From NCBI GenBank assembly GCA_038230735.1, contig JBBRMR010000002.1, positions 97,501 through 161,500 of the forward strand: a stretch of DNA of 64,000 bases, written 5' to 3'. The notes under the pieces are model-generated. The model worked only from the letters and a program-made list of their open reading frames with translations. It was not told the DNA's origin and did no database searches. Positions 25,690-34,179 of this stretch are shown here, piece after piece (the first letter of the stretch is position 1; every line of letters starts with the position of its first letter). The position numbers and the translations under genes were made by a program. Origin of the DNA: Arcicella sp038230735 (lineage in GTDB: Bacteria > Bacteroidota > Bacteroidia > Cytophagales > Spirosomataceae).

Positions 25690-27378
25690 TTATTTCTTTT
25701 TCGATTTTTCCCAATTCTTAATAATGCCATTCAGAATACTTTCTTCTACGCCAAATACCTTTCCTTTTTTGGCTAATGGCATAAAGTCATCAATGTATTT
25801 CTGACTGATTGAATCATTATCACCATATTGCTTTCTGACCGCATCTAATTTTTTGTGCATTGTTTTCCTGACGGTGGCATATTTAGGGTCGTTGTAGTAA
25901 TTATGTTGTTCTTTTGGGTCTTTTTTACGGTCTATCAATTCCCAATAGTCCATATCAAAATAATAGTGAATAAGTTTGTAATCTTTAGTAATGGCAGCAT
26001 AATGGCGGTTTACATTGTGTTCAGAAGGATGTTCATAATAGTGATAATATACGGCATCTCTATTCCAATTTTTCAAATCGCCAGTGAGTACGGGCATTAT
26101 ACTTTTCCCTTGCATATCGGCAGGTTGTTCTACACCCGCAACATCAAGAAATGTTTCGGCAAAGTCTAAATTTTGCACCAATTCATCAGATTTTGTACCT
26201 GCTTTAATACGGTTTGGCCAAGAAACCAATAGAGGGGTTTTGAAACTTTCATCATACACAAAACGCTTATCAAACCAGCCATGCTCTCCTAAATAGAAGC
26301 CTTGGTCTGAGGTATAAACAATGATAGTATTGTCCATCAAGTCGTTGGTTTCCAAATAATTGAGCAAACGACCTACATTTTCATCCACTGATTTTATGGT
26401 ACCTAAATAGTCCTGCATATAACGTTGGTAACGCCATTTTGCCAATTCTTGGGCGGTCATTTTTGGATATTTCTTTTTGAAATCTTCCATAATGGGCTTG
26501 TAGGCGGCATCAAAATTTGCTTTCTGAGTAGGTGTTAATCGACTTACCTCAGCTTTATATCTGACTTTATCAAATCCTATTTCTTTTAAACCAAGTTCAT
26601 CTATTATTTCAGGATAAACTTTACTATCGCCAGCCCAACTCATGTTTCCATTTATTCTCATCTCTGCTACTTTGGCGGCAGGCATACCTTGGTGTGTATC
26701 AAATAAGGTGGCAGGTTCGGGGAATTTCTTGTTGGTATATTCCTCCATGTGTCGCTCTGCCATGAGCCACGAGCGGTGAGGAGCTTTGTTCAAGTACATG
26801 AGCATAAAGGGTTTATCTGCTTTACGTTCATTTTTTAACCAGTCTAACGTAAAATCCGTAATAATGTCAGTAACGTACCCTGGAACTTTGATGTTTCCCT
26901 CATTTTTAGTGATAAAATCTGGGTTGTAATAATTTCCTTGGTCAGGTAGTATTTTAAACTGGTCGAAGCCTTTCGGGCTATTGCCAAAGTGTAACTTGCC
27001 AAACATAGCAGTTTGATAGCCAGCCTTTTGAAGAAGCTGAGGGAAAGTTACATTGGTGGTATCAAAAGGAGAAACGTTATCAACTTTGCCATTAATATGA
27101 GAGTGTTTGCCCGTTAAAATGGTGGCTCTGGATGGTGCACAAATTGAATTGGTTACTGAAGCATTGGTAAAAAGCATACCACGCTTTGCAATTCTATCGA
27201 TATTGGGGGTATTGATAAGTTTATTACTATAGGCAGAAATGGCTTGATAGGAATGGTCGTCGGACATGATAAAAATAATGTTCGGGCTTTTGTCTTTCTT
27301 TTTGGTTTTGAAAGAAAATACTATGGCAAAACCCGTAGCCAACAAAAGAATGGCTAACTTTTTCAAGGAAGATTTCAT
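25690..27378 (-). CDS. Secreted type I sulfatase
   Basis: A 562-residue alkaline-phosphatase-superfamily sulfatase with an N-terminal membrane/signal segment (about 5-24). Asp40 and Asp41 (IIFIMSDDH) are calcium ligands. Cys80 in CAPSRATILTGKH is the C-x-P-S-R site that is converted to formylglycine. YTSDQGFYLGEHGWFDKR and the downstream Lys/His positions complete the fold. It should hydrolyse sulfate esters of polysaccharides, in keeping with the nearby GH106-like and GH2 enzymes. An anaerobic or FGE-type maturase is not in the window. Convergent with Nudix regulator 2; its own promoter was not identified. Confidence 0.92.
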   Translation of the reverse strand: MKSSLKKLAILLLATGFAIVFSFKTKKKDKSPNIIFIMSDDHSYQAISAYSNKLINTPNIDRIAKRGMLFTNASVTNSICAPSRATILTGKHSHINGKVDNVSPFDTTNVTFPQLLQKAGYQTAMFGKLHFGNSPKGFDQFKILPDQGNYYNPDFITKNEGNIKVPGYVTDIITDFTLDWLKNERKADKPFMLMYLNKAPHRSWLMAERHMEEYTNKKFPEPATLFDTHQGMPAAKVAEMRINGNMSWAGDSKVYPEIIDELGLKEIGFDKVRYKAEVSRLTPTQKANFDAAYKPIMEDFKKKYPKMTAQELAKWRYQRYMQDYLGTIKSVDENVGRLLNYLETNDLMDNTIIVYTSDQGFYLGEHGWFDKRFVYDESFKTPLLVSWPNRIKAGTKSDELVQNLDFAETFLDVAGVEQPADMQGKSIMPVLTGDLKNWNRDAVYYHYYEHPSEHNVNRHYAAITKDYKLIHYYFDMDYWELIDRKKDPKEQHNYYNDPKYATVRKTMHKKLDAVRKQYGDNDSISQKYIDDFMPLAKKGKVFGVEESILNGIIKNWEKSKKK

Positions 27379-27455
27379 ACTGACAATAAGTTAAAATTGA
27401 ATAAAAGACGGTCATTTTTGAAAATAAATAAATTTTTCCATACGTGTAAAATTGC

Positions 27456-29942
27456 CTATAGTTGATAAAAAACTCGCTTCACACGCTCACTCACACTCGT
27501 GAGGATTTCGTAAGGAATTGTACTTATTTTTCGGGCTAATTCCATGATTGTCAAATCTTTACCAAAGACAATTACTTCATCTCCCTCTCGTACATGAGGT
27601 AGGTCTGTAACGTCCACCATCGTCATATCCATACACACATTTCCTATTACTTTACACCGTTGCCCGTGAATTAAAACCTCACCAACTCCGCCACTAAAAC
27701 GGCGGTCAAAACCATCAGCATAACCAATGGCAATGGTGGCGGTTTTGGTATCTCTTTCTAATACGCCTTTTCTGCCATAACCTATTGTTTCAGTGGCTTT
27801 TACGTGTTTTATTTGAGAAATAACGGTCTTCAAAGTGCCAACCGTCAAAAGGTTTTCTTGGTCTTCGGGTTTGGCGGCTAAACCGTACATTCCTACGCCC
27901 AAACGCACCATATCTAAACGAGCTTCGGGAAAACGGGCAATCCCCGCAGAATTTGCCAAATGCCTTGATGGAACGTAACCAATTGCTTCCGAAATTTTGT
28001 CTGCCATGTTGGTAAATTCTTTCCCTTGGTGCTTGGTAAAGTCATCAAATCTACTGTCATCCGCCGCTGCTAAATGACTAAAAATAGTGGAAACCCAAAG
28101 ATTAGGGTTTGATTGTAGAGTTTCGATTAAATCAGGAATTTGCTCGGGTTCAAAACCCAAACGGTGCATTCCCGTATCTAATTTTAGATGAATTTTGGAA
28201 CTAATCTTTTGATTATCAATATATTCTGAAAATTGTTTCAAGATATTCAAACTGTAAATTTCGGGTTCTAAGGAATAAGTAATTAACTGCTCAAAATCAT
28301 TGGGCGAAGGATTCATCACCATAATGGGCAAATAGACTCCGTTTTGTCTTAACGAAACACCTTCATCCGTATAGGCAACTGCCAAATAATCTACGCCATG
28401 AAATTGCAGTAAATTTGCCACTTCCGTACTGCCCGAACCATAGGCAAAAGCCTTGACCATCACCATTATTTTGGTCTGCTGACCAATCTTATCACGGAAA
28501 TAATTGAGGTTGTGCGTAACGGCATCCAAATTTATTTCCAAGACCGTTCCGTGCGTTTTTTGCACCAAACGATTCACAATCTGCTCGAAGCCAAAACGCC
28601 TTGCCCCTTTGATGAGAATTACGCTATCTTGAAAGGTTTTCGTTAAATCACTTTCTAAAAAATCTTGTGAATTTTTGAAAAAGTGCATTTTAGTATCAGC
28701 GTGTTTTTCTTGAAATGAAAAAATGGATTTATTCCTGAAAATCTCCTCTCCAATTCCGACAAATTCTGTTAGATTTCTTTGTTTTAATAAATGAGCAATT
28801 TGACGATACAGCTCTCGTTCTGGCACACCAGTTTCCAATAAATCACTCAATATCAATACTTTACGAGTTCTTTGTTTTTGTTGATTTAGGAAATTAAGAG
28901 CAATGGTTAGACCCGCCAAGTCGTTATTATAAGTATCATCAATGAGGTAATTTTGATTAATCCCTTGTTTCAATTCCAACCGCATTGACACGGGGCGAAG
29001 TATCTGTAATCGTGCCTGAATCTCTACGGAACTGTAACCCAAATGCCACAGCGTAATAATGCAATGAATGGCATTTTCAATGGAGGCTTCATCGGTGAAA
29101 GGGACATCAAAAATTGAAATTTGTTCAGAAAATACAAGAGAAATTTTAGTATTTTGTGGCTTAACTTCCCAATCAACTTTAATGTCTGAATTAGCAATTC
29201 TTCCCCAACTAATCAATTGACAATCAGAATTTTGATGAATAAATTCTTGCCTAATAATGTCATCAATCTCAATGTAATCAGCACAATATATCAATTGTTT
29301 GGTATTTTTAAACAGCAATAATTTCTCCTTGATTTTCTGTAAATTATTCTCAAAAAATTCATTATGAGCAGTGCCAATATTCGTAAATATTCCAATTTGA
29401 GGTTGGACAACTTTTTCAAGATTCACCATTTCGTTTGGGCGAGAAACTCCCACTTCAAAAATGCCCAAATTATGGCTTTCGTTGATTTGCCAAATTGACA
29501 AGGGAACACCAATCTGAGAATTATAACTTTTTGGGCTTTTCACCACCTTAAAACGATTGCTCAACAGTTGTGAAAGCCATTCTTTCACAATCGTTTTTCC
29601 GTTGCTCCCCGTGATGGCAATGATGGGTAGATTAAATTGTTCACGATGACGTTTAGCAATTTCTTGCATTGCCAAAATACTGTCCTCAACCTGCCAAATT
29701 TTTGCTTCTTTCATTCGCTCCATCTCACGCAAAAGAGCAGGAGAGAAGGCTTTCTTTTCTACCACAAATTCACGAACGCCTTTGCGATATAAATTATCCA
29801 AAAATTGATGTCCATCATGGTGTAATCCCTTGATAGCAAAGAAGATAGACCGTTGGGGTGATGATAACTGACGGCTATCATTGAGGAGATATTGAGCAGA
29901 AGTAAGGATGGGAAGCGATTGGAAATTCACGGATTTAGTCAA
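27456..29942 (-). CDS. murF-alr: Bifunctional UDP-MurNAc-tripeptide:D-Ala-D-Ala ligase / alanine racemase
   Basis: An 828-residue fusion characteristic of Bacteroidota. The N-terminal half (about 1-450) is MurF, with the ATP loop ITGSNGKTIVKEW and GVSRPNEM. The C-terminal half (about 460-828) is a PLP-dependent alanine racemase with KIMVMVKAFAYGSG (PLP lysine) and GYADGFDRRFSGG. The protein makes D-Ala from L-Ala and ligates D-Ala-D-Ala to the peptidoglycan precursor in the cytoplasm. It is 12 bases downstream of the lycopene cyclase gene, so the two are likely co-transcribed. Confidence 0.95.
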   Translation of the reverse strand: MTKSVNFQSLPILTSAQYLLNDSRQLSSPQRSIFFAIKGLHHDGHQFLDNLYRKGVREFVVEKKAFSPALLREMERMKEAKIWQVEDSILAMQEIAKRHREQFNLPIIAITGSNGKTIVKEWLSQLLSNRFKVVKSPKSYNSQIGVPLSIWQINESHNLGIFEVGVSRPNEMVNLEKVVQPQIGIFTNIGTAHNEFFENNLQKIKEKLLLFKNTKQLIYCADYIEIDDIIRQEFIHQNSDCQLISWGRIANSDIKVDWEVKPQNTKISLVFSEQISIFDVPFTDEASIENAIHCIITLWHLGYSSVEIQARLQILRPVSMRLELKQGINQNYLIDDTYNNDLAGLTIALNFLNQQKQRTRKVLILSDLLETGVPERELYRQIAHLLKQRNLTEFVGIGEEIFRNKSIFSFQEKHADTKMHFFKNSQDFLESDLTKTFQDSVILIKGARRFGFEQIVNRLVQKTHGTVLEINLDAVTHNLNYFRDKIGQQTKIMVMVKAFAYGSGSTEVANLLQFHGVDYLAVAYTDEGVSLRQNGVYLPIMVMNPSPNDFEQLITYSLEPEIYSLNILKQFSEYIDNQKISSKIHLKLDTGMHRLGFEPEQIPDLIETLQSNPNLWVSTIFSHLAAADDSRFDDFTKHQGKEFTNMADKISEAIGYVPSRHLANSAGIARFPEARLDMVRLGVGMYGLAAKPEDQENLLTVGTLKTVISQIKHVKATETIGYGRKGVLERDTKTATIAIGYADGFDRRFSGGVGEVLIHGQRCKVIGNVCMDMTMVDVTDLPHVREGDEVIVFGKDLTIMELARKISTIPYEILTSVSERVKRVFYQL

Positions 29943-29954
29943 TAAAAAATTAGA

Positions 29955-31208
29955 TTATTTAGAGAATATTTTTTTATTTAAAACTTGCCACGCCGCCTTG
30001 ATAAACGGCAGTTTTGGAACGGAGTTAATCACCAATAAATCTTCAAAAATGGAGGTATCTTCATCTAAAAACTTTAGTATTCTTGAAGGTTTATTATTTT
30101 TAAAGAGATAGGTAAAAATCTTATCTTGCGGCGCACGTTTTTTTTGCATTACATTCAATAGAATTGTGTCTAAAATGCCTTTCCATTTATTGATTTTCAT
30201 GCCATTGGAAACATTTGTATTTTCCTCCAAAGTTCCCACCTTTGTCTGTGTCTCCACAGACAACTTTGACAACTCCTTTACCAAATTCTGCAAAAACCGT
30301 TGACTTCTTTGAAAAGTATAACCCGTGGAAGCCTTCACGTATCCACCCGACGTACCAATACGAATAACCTTGGGCATGGGTGAAATCTCATGTTTTTCAT
30401 CCGACATTGGAATTACCCCAAACTCGGTTTCTGAAATTTGATATTCATCTTCTCTAATCTGATAATCTCCTACTTTGATAGTCTCTTCAATATACTTTTT
30501 TAAGTAAAATCCGTACTCCTCCTGTGTAATGAGATTATCCGAAAAAATGGTAAATTCAATCAATGCTTTTGTTTCAGAATAAGGCAAAACATATACGAAC
30601 CGAAGTTCATCTTTTTGCTCAATCCTGAAATCAAAAAGGGTTGGTTCGTTTACTTTAAAAACAGGTTTGTCCGTATCAATCACCCAACCTTTAAAATGTT
30701 GAAGCATATTATGATGCTTGGGATTATCGTATTTTGAACGAAAGGAACTGTCAAAAACCATTTCAGTTGCCATAAAATCGCCCTCATTGGTTTTAACGAC
30801 TGGTATTCCGCTGTTGGTATGCCCATCAATTACATCAATATTCGCTTGTAAAAAAGTAATATTTAAGTTCTGTTTGAGTATCGGAATAATGTATTTATAA
30901 AAATCAATACCCCGAACCATTTTATAGGTATAGTCTTGCAAATCAAGGAATTGTGAGAAATTTTCTGTTCCATAAAACCAAACACCTTTCCATTTTTTGG
31001 AAATAATTTCTTCAAAAGGTGATTCTCCCGTTTCCCAAAAACACCAAGTATGGTCGTTTGAATTCTTTTCCTCTCGGTCAATAATGAGGATTTTTTTGTC
31101 TCTCAAAGGTGATTTATTCAGATAAAAAGCCAATGAAAGCCCCGCCATTCCTCCGCCTGCGATGATGTATTGATAGGTATTTTGAGCGTCTTTGAGTTTG
31201 TTTGACAT
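29955..31208 (-). CDS. crtY: Lycopene cyclase (CrtY family)
   Basis: A 417-residue flavoprotein that converts lycopene to beta-carotene, the precursor of retinal and of xanthophylls. The dinucleotide-binding motif is at the N-terminus (YIIAGGGMAGLSLAFYL). DHTWCFWE and GTSGGYVKASTGYTFQRSQ are typical of CrtY. It supplies the substrate for Blh (44.3 kb). No other crt genes are nearby, so the rest of the pathway must be elsewhere. Confidence 0.92.
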   Translation of the reverse strand: MSNKLKDAQNTYQYIIAGGGMAGLSLAFYLNKSPLRDKKILIIDREEKNSNDHTWCFWETGESPFEEIISKKWKGVWFYGTENFSQFLDLQDYTYKMVRGIDFYKYIIPILKQNLNITFLQANIDVIDGHTNSGIPVVKTNEGDFMATEMVFDSSFRSKYDNPKHHNMLQHFKGWVIDTDKPVFKVNEPTLFDFRIEQKDELRFVYVLPYSETKALIEFTIFSDNLITQEEYGFYLKKYIEETIKVGDYQIREDEYQISETEFGVIPMSDEKHEISPMPKVIRIGTSGGYVKASTGYTFQRSQRFLQNLVKELSKLSVETQTKVGTLEENTNVSNGMKINKWKGILDTILLNVMQKKRAPQDKIFTYLFKNNKPSRILKFLDEDTSIFEDLLVINSVPKLPFIKAAWQVLNKKIFSK

Positions 31209-31381
31209 TATTAAAAACTAATTTTTTACACGGATTGTACCAAGATTTAAAGGTAAAAATAATTAAGGGAAAAACATAATTTAACATTTTTTCACGAAAC
31301 ATTTTATTGAAATATTCCGTAATATTCAGATTAGATACTGCCAGTTAGTGCGATACCTTTGTCAAAAGGAAACGTAAGAAA

Positions 31382-31456
31382 ATGCTTGAAAATATAGATT
31401 GGCAGATTGCCACCGAAGAATTATCTGAACAAGGAAACTCAAAATTCAAAAAATGA
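31382..31456 (+). pseudogene. Possible N-terminal remnant of a 2OG-Fe(II) oxygenase
   Basis: A 24-codon frame, MLENIDWQIATEELSEQG then NSKFKK and stop. The first 18 residues resemble the N-termini of 2OG-Fe(II) oxygenases (such as 'M.E.I.W.....L...G') that often precede ada-type genes in this phylum. The core of that enzyme is absent. Its stop overlaps the start of the broken ada-type gene. The match is short and uncertain. Confidence 0.35.
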
Positions 31457-32310
31457 ATCAGTAAAACATTGATTATCAACGAATTGAATAAGCGATTCGT
31501 TATATAGAACAAAATTTTTAACGTCAGCCGACCTTGAAAGAAATTGCCAAAGAAGTAAACCTTTCGGAGTTTCATTTTGATAGAATGTTCAGCAAATGGG
31601 CGGGAACTTCACCCCAATGTTTCATACGTTTTCTGACGAAAGAATACGCCAAAAGTGTACTAAACGAAACTGAAAATTTATTGGACACCACGGTTTTGAT
31701 GGGCTTTTTGAGTTCCTATCGCTTGCACGACCTCTTCGTAACCTACGAAGCTATGACTCCCGCTGAATACAAAAGGCAAGGCGAAGGGCTGACCATTTTT
31801 TACGGAATCCAAGAAACTAATTTCGAATTCGCCTTCATCGCCACAACGGCAAGAGGTATTTTAGAATTAACTTTTCTATCTGAAAATCTGATGATTGATG
31901 AGTTAATTCGTTTGAAAAATGAATTCCCAAAAGCTGATTTTGAGGAGAATCAGGAAGCCACTTTAATTTTTATTGAACAAATTTTTTCGGAAGAAAATCA
32001 TCAAAATGCAAAGCCGTTGAATCTATTGTTGAGAGGCACAAATTTTCAAATAAAGGTTTGGGAAGCACTCTTGAAAATTCCTTCGGGACGAGTGGCGTGT
32101 TACGAAGACATTGCCAATTTGATTGAAAAACCCACGGCACAACGGGCAGTGGGAACGGCAATTGGGGCAAATCATATTGCCTATTTGATTCCTTGCCATT
32201 GAGTAATTCAGAAAATTGGCGCAACGGGAAATTATCGTTGGGGCGAATATCGGAAAAAGGCTATTTTGGGCTGGGAGGCGGCAAATGTAGTACGGGAATC
32301 CGTCCTGTGA
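31453..32310 (+). pseudogene. Broken ada-type gene: AraC helix-turn-helix fused to O6-methylguanine-DNA methyltransferase
   Basis: A single frame from the ATG at 31453 to 32310 encodes a bifunctional AraC-HTH/methyltransferase of about 285 codons, but contains four stops: TAA at 31462, 31489 and 31519, and TGA at 32200. Between them similarity is excellent: DYQRIE[stop]AIRYIEQNF[stop]RQPTLKEIAKEV and FDRMFSKWAGTSP for the HTH, then SGRVACYEDIAN, AVGTAIGANHIAYLIPCH. The last stop replaces the Arg of the catalytic PCHRV motif, immediately after the methyl-acceptor Cys, and VIQKIGATGNYRWGEYRKK follows in frame. No indel is needed. The enzyme would have removed O6-methylguanine lesions. It is clearly non-functional as written. 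Confidence 0.9.
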
Positions 32311-32386
32311 GTCGGAGTCCAGTTTGTTTGGAGACTTCACGGGACGGATTCAGGTTGCGTAAGTCTCGTGCTACACAAATTTTACA

Positions 32387-32394
32387 TACCTTTG
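32387..32394 (+). promoter_or_regulatory. -7 element for the VRR-NUC gene
   Basis: TACCTTTG fits TAnnTTTG and lies 21 bases before the ATG at 32416. No good -33 TTG is seen at the expected spacing. Confidence 0.5.
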
Positions 32395-32415
32395 TAATCC
32401 CTAAAATAACAAAGT

Positions 32416-34131
32416 ATGTACCCCGAAAAAATAGAGCTTCCTCCCAAATATTACTTAGAATATTTTCAATATTTAATCAATTTTGTTCAGAAAAAATATC
32501 AGCATATTCTCAATGAAACTGAGCAATCTTTTCTATCTCAATTTGAGGCTTTGACCGAGGATGAAAAATGCCTTTTCATTCGTTTTACCAACAGAACAGG
32601 CTCATTTTTCAGAACCGAAAAACTGAAATATGCCGAGATTGAAAATATTCCAGAAGTGCTTAATATACTGATTCAGAAGGGTTTTGTTGAACCGCTTACG
32701 TCTTCACACATCACACAAGCGGGTGAAGTTTTGGATATTTTCAACAAAACGGAATTGATGGAAATGGCAAAAATGCTGAACCTCGAAACCCGTGGGAAAG
32801 CATCTATGAAAAAGGAAGAAGTGTTGGATTGGCTCTTTGACGTAGGGGATTGGGAGGAGATTGTAGAGTTGTTAAATTACCAAGATTTTACCGAAATTCA
32901 TGCCTTACCACATTCAGTGGTGAAAGTAGGTTTTGAGACGGAAGTCGCCATGTTGAAATTCCTATTTTTTGGTTCTCGGCACGGTGATATGACTGAGTTT
33001 GTAACCCGTGATTTAGGCTTCCAGAATTACGAGAAATACGATGAAGACAAAATGGTTGCGTATTTTCAGACCCGTCAGGAAGTAGAAGATAAATTTAAGG
33101 TCAGCATTGCCCGTGAGGATTTTTATTTAATGCAACAGGCTGATATTGAGAATATTGAGGTTTATAATTGGTTTATGGATTGGGCAGATACGCACCGTAA
33201 GGATTTATCAGAAATTGCCCAACCAACTTTTGAACGGTTTACGCTGAAAGTGGCGGCACATTTGGAAAAGAAAAAGGCTTTAGACGAAGCCCTCGAAGTT
33301 TTTAGAATGACCGAAGAACCGCCTTCACGGGAACGTCAGGTGAGGATTTTGGATAAACTCAAAAATAAAGAGGAAGCCAAGATATTATGCGAAATGATGA
33401 TTTTGGATTATAAAAATGCCAATGAACAGTTTTTTGCCGAAGATTATTTGAACCGATTATTAGCCAAAAAATCAAAGAAAGCCGTTACCAAACATCTGCA
33501 TAATTCAGAATCCGTTACGATTGATATTTCGTGGAAACGGCAAGTAGAATTTGGCGTAATTGATTATTACGAACAAAGAGGTTTAAAGGCAACTTTTACC
33601 GAAAATCATCTTTGGCGAAGTCTGTTCGGATTGATGTTTTGGGATATTATTTTTGATACCGATACGCTCGCCATTCATCATCCTTTACAACGCTCTCCTT
33701 CCGATTTATTCAAGCCTACTTTCTTTGAAAAACGAAAAGAACGCATGGAAGAACGCCTGTTGATGTTGGAAGATGAAGATGCCACAACGATTTACATGAA
33801 TCGTATTTTCTTTGAAAAATTTGGCATTACCAACCCGCTTGTGGAATGGTACGGCGGACTTTTTCCTCTAATTCTGACGGTTTTAGAGAAACTTTCACCC
33901 GAACAACTTACGCTAATTATGCTCGAAATGGCACGTAGTTTGCGAGAAAATTTACGGGGTTTCCCCGACCTCTTTATGTGGGGCGATGGCGAATATAGTT
34001 TCGTAGAAGTAAAATCCCCAACCGATAGTTTATCAAATCAACAGTTGTATTGGCTACGTTTTTTTGAGAGTATCAACGTGCGGTCGAAGGTTTTGCGGGT
34101 GGAATGGGGCGGGGATATTATGTTATCATAA
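32416..34131 (+). CDS. VRR-NUC domain nuclease (FAN1-like)
   Basis: 571 residues. The C-terminal 100 residues carry the PD-(D/E)xK VRR-NUC core: RENLRGFPDLFMWGDG, FVEVKSPTDSLS and QQLYWLRFF, giving the Asp, Glu-x-Lys and Gln of the active site. The remaining about 460 residues are helical, with a SAP-like segment (about 110-150) and TPR-like helices, the same layout as bacterial FAN1-type structure-specific nucleases implicated in crosslink repair. It lies directly behind the broken ada-type gene, suggesting a former DNA-repair cluster. Confidence 0.85.
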   Translation: MYPEKIELPPKYYLEYFQYLINFVQKKYQHILNETEQSFLSQFEALTEDEKCLFIRFTNRTGSFFRTEKLKYAEIENIPEVLNILIQKGFVEPLTSSHITQAGEVLDIFNKTELMEMAKMLNLETRGKASMKKEEVLDWLFDVGDWEEIVELLNYQDFTEIHALPHSVVKVGFETEVAMLKFLFFGSRHGDMTEFVTRDLGFQNYEKYDEDKMVAYFQTRQEVEDKFKVSIAREDFYLMQQADIENIEVYNWFMDWADTHRKDLSEIAQPTFERFTLKVAAHLEKKKALDEALEVFRMTEEPPSRERQVRILDKLKNKEEAKILCEMMILDYKNANEQFFAEDYLNRLLAKKSKKAVTKHLHNSESVTIDISWKRQVEFGVIDYYEQRGLKATFTENHLWRSLFGLMFWDIIFDTDTLAIHHPLQRSPSDLFKPTFFEKRKERMEERLLMLEDEDATTIYMNRIFFEKFGITNPLVEWYGGLFPLILTVLEKLSPEQLTLIMLEMARSLRENLRGFPDLFMWGDGEYSFVEVKSPTDSLSNQQLYWLRFFESINVRSKVLRVEWGGDIMLS

Positions 34132-34141
34132 TGATTAAAAT

Positions 34142-34174
34142 AGGGAAGGCTTCGTTCAAAACCAAGCCTTCCCT
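34142..34174. terminator. Bidirectional terminator between VRR-NUC and acylase genes
   Basis: AGGGAAGGCTT (34142-34152) pairs perfectly with AAGCCTTCCCT (34164-34174), in the 48-base space between convergent genes. Confidence 0.8.
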
Positions 34175-34179
34175 GTAAT

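Noticed and set aside
31509..32202. The long central open frame of the ada-type gene as a functional protein starting at TTG 31534
   Set aside because: It lacks the start of the HTH domain and stops right after the active-site Cys, losing the essential Arg and C-terminal helix.
31453..32310. A C-to-T mutation signature from ada loss, linking the stops in the ada, DUF2461 and ThuA genes
   Set aside because: The ancestral codons are unknown. Two of the TAA sites in the ada-type gene probably replaced Lys or Glu, which would need A-to-T or G-to-T changes, so a common signature is not supported.
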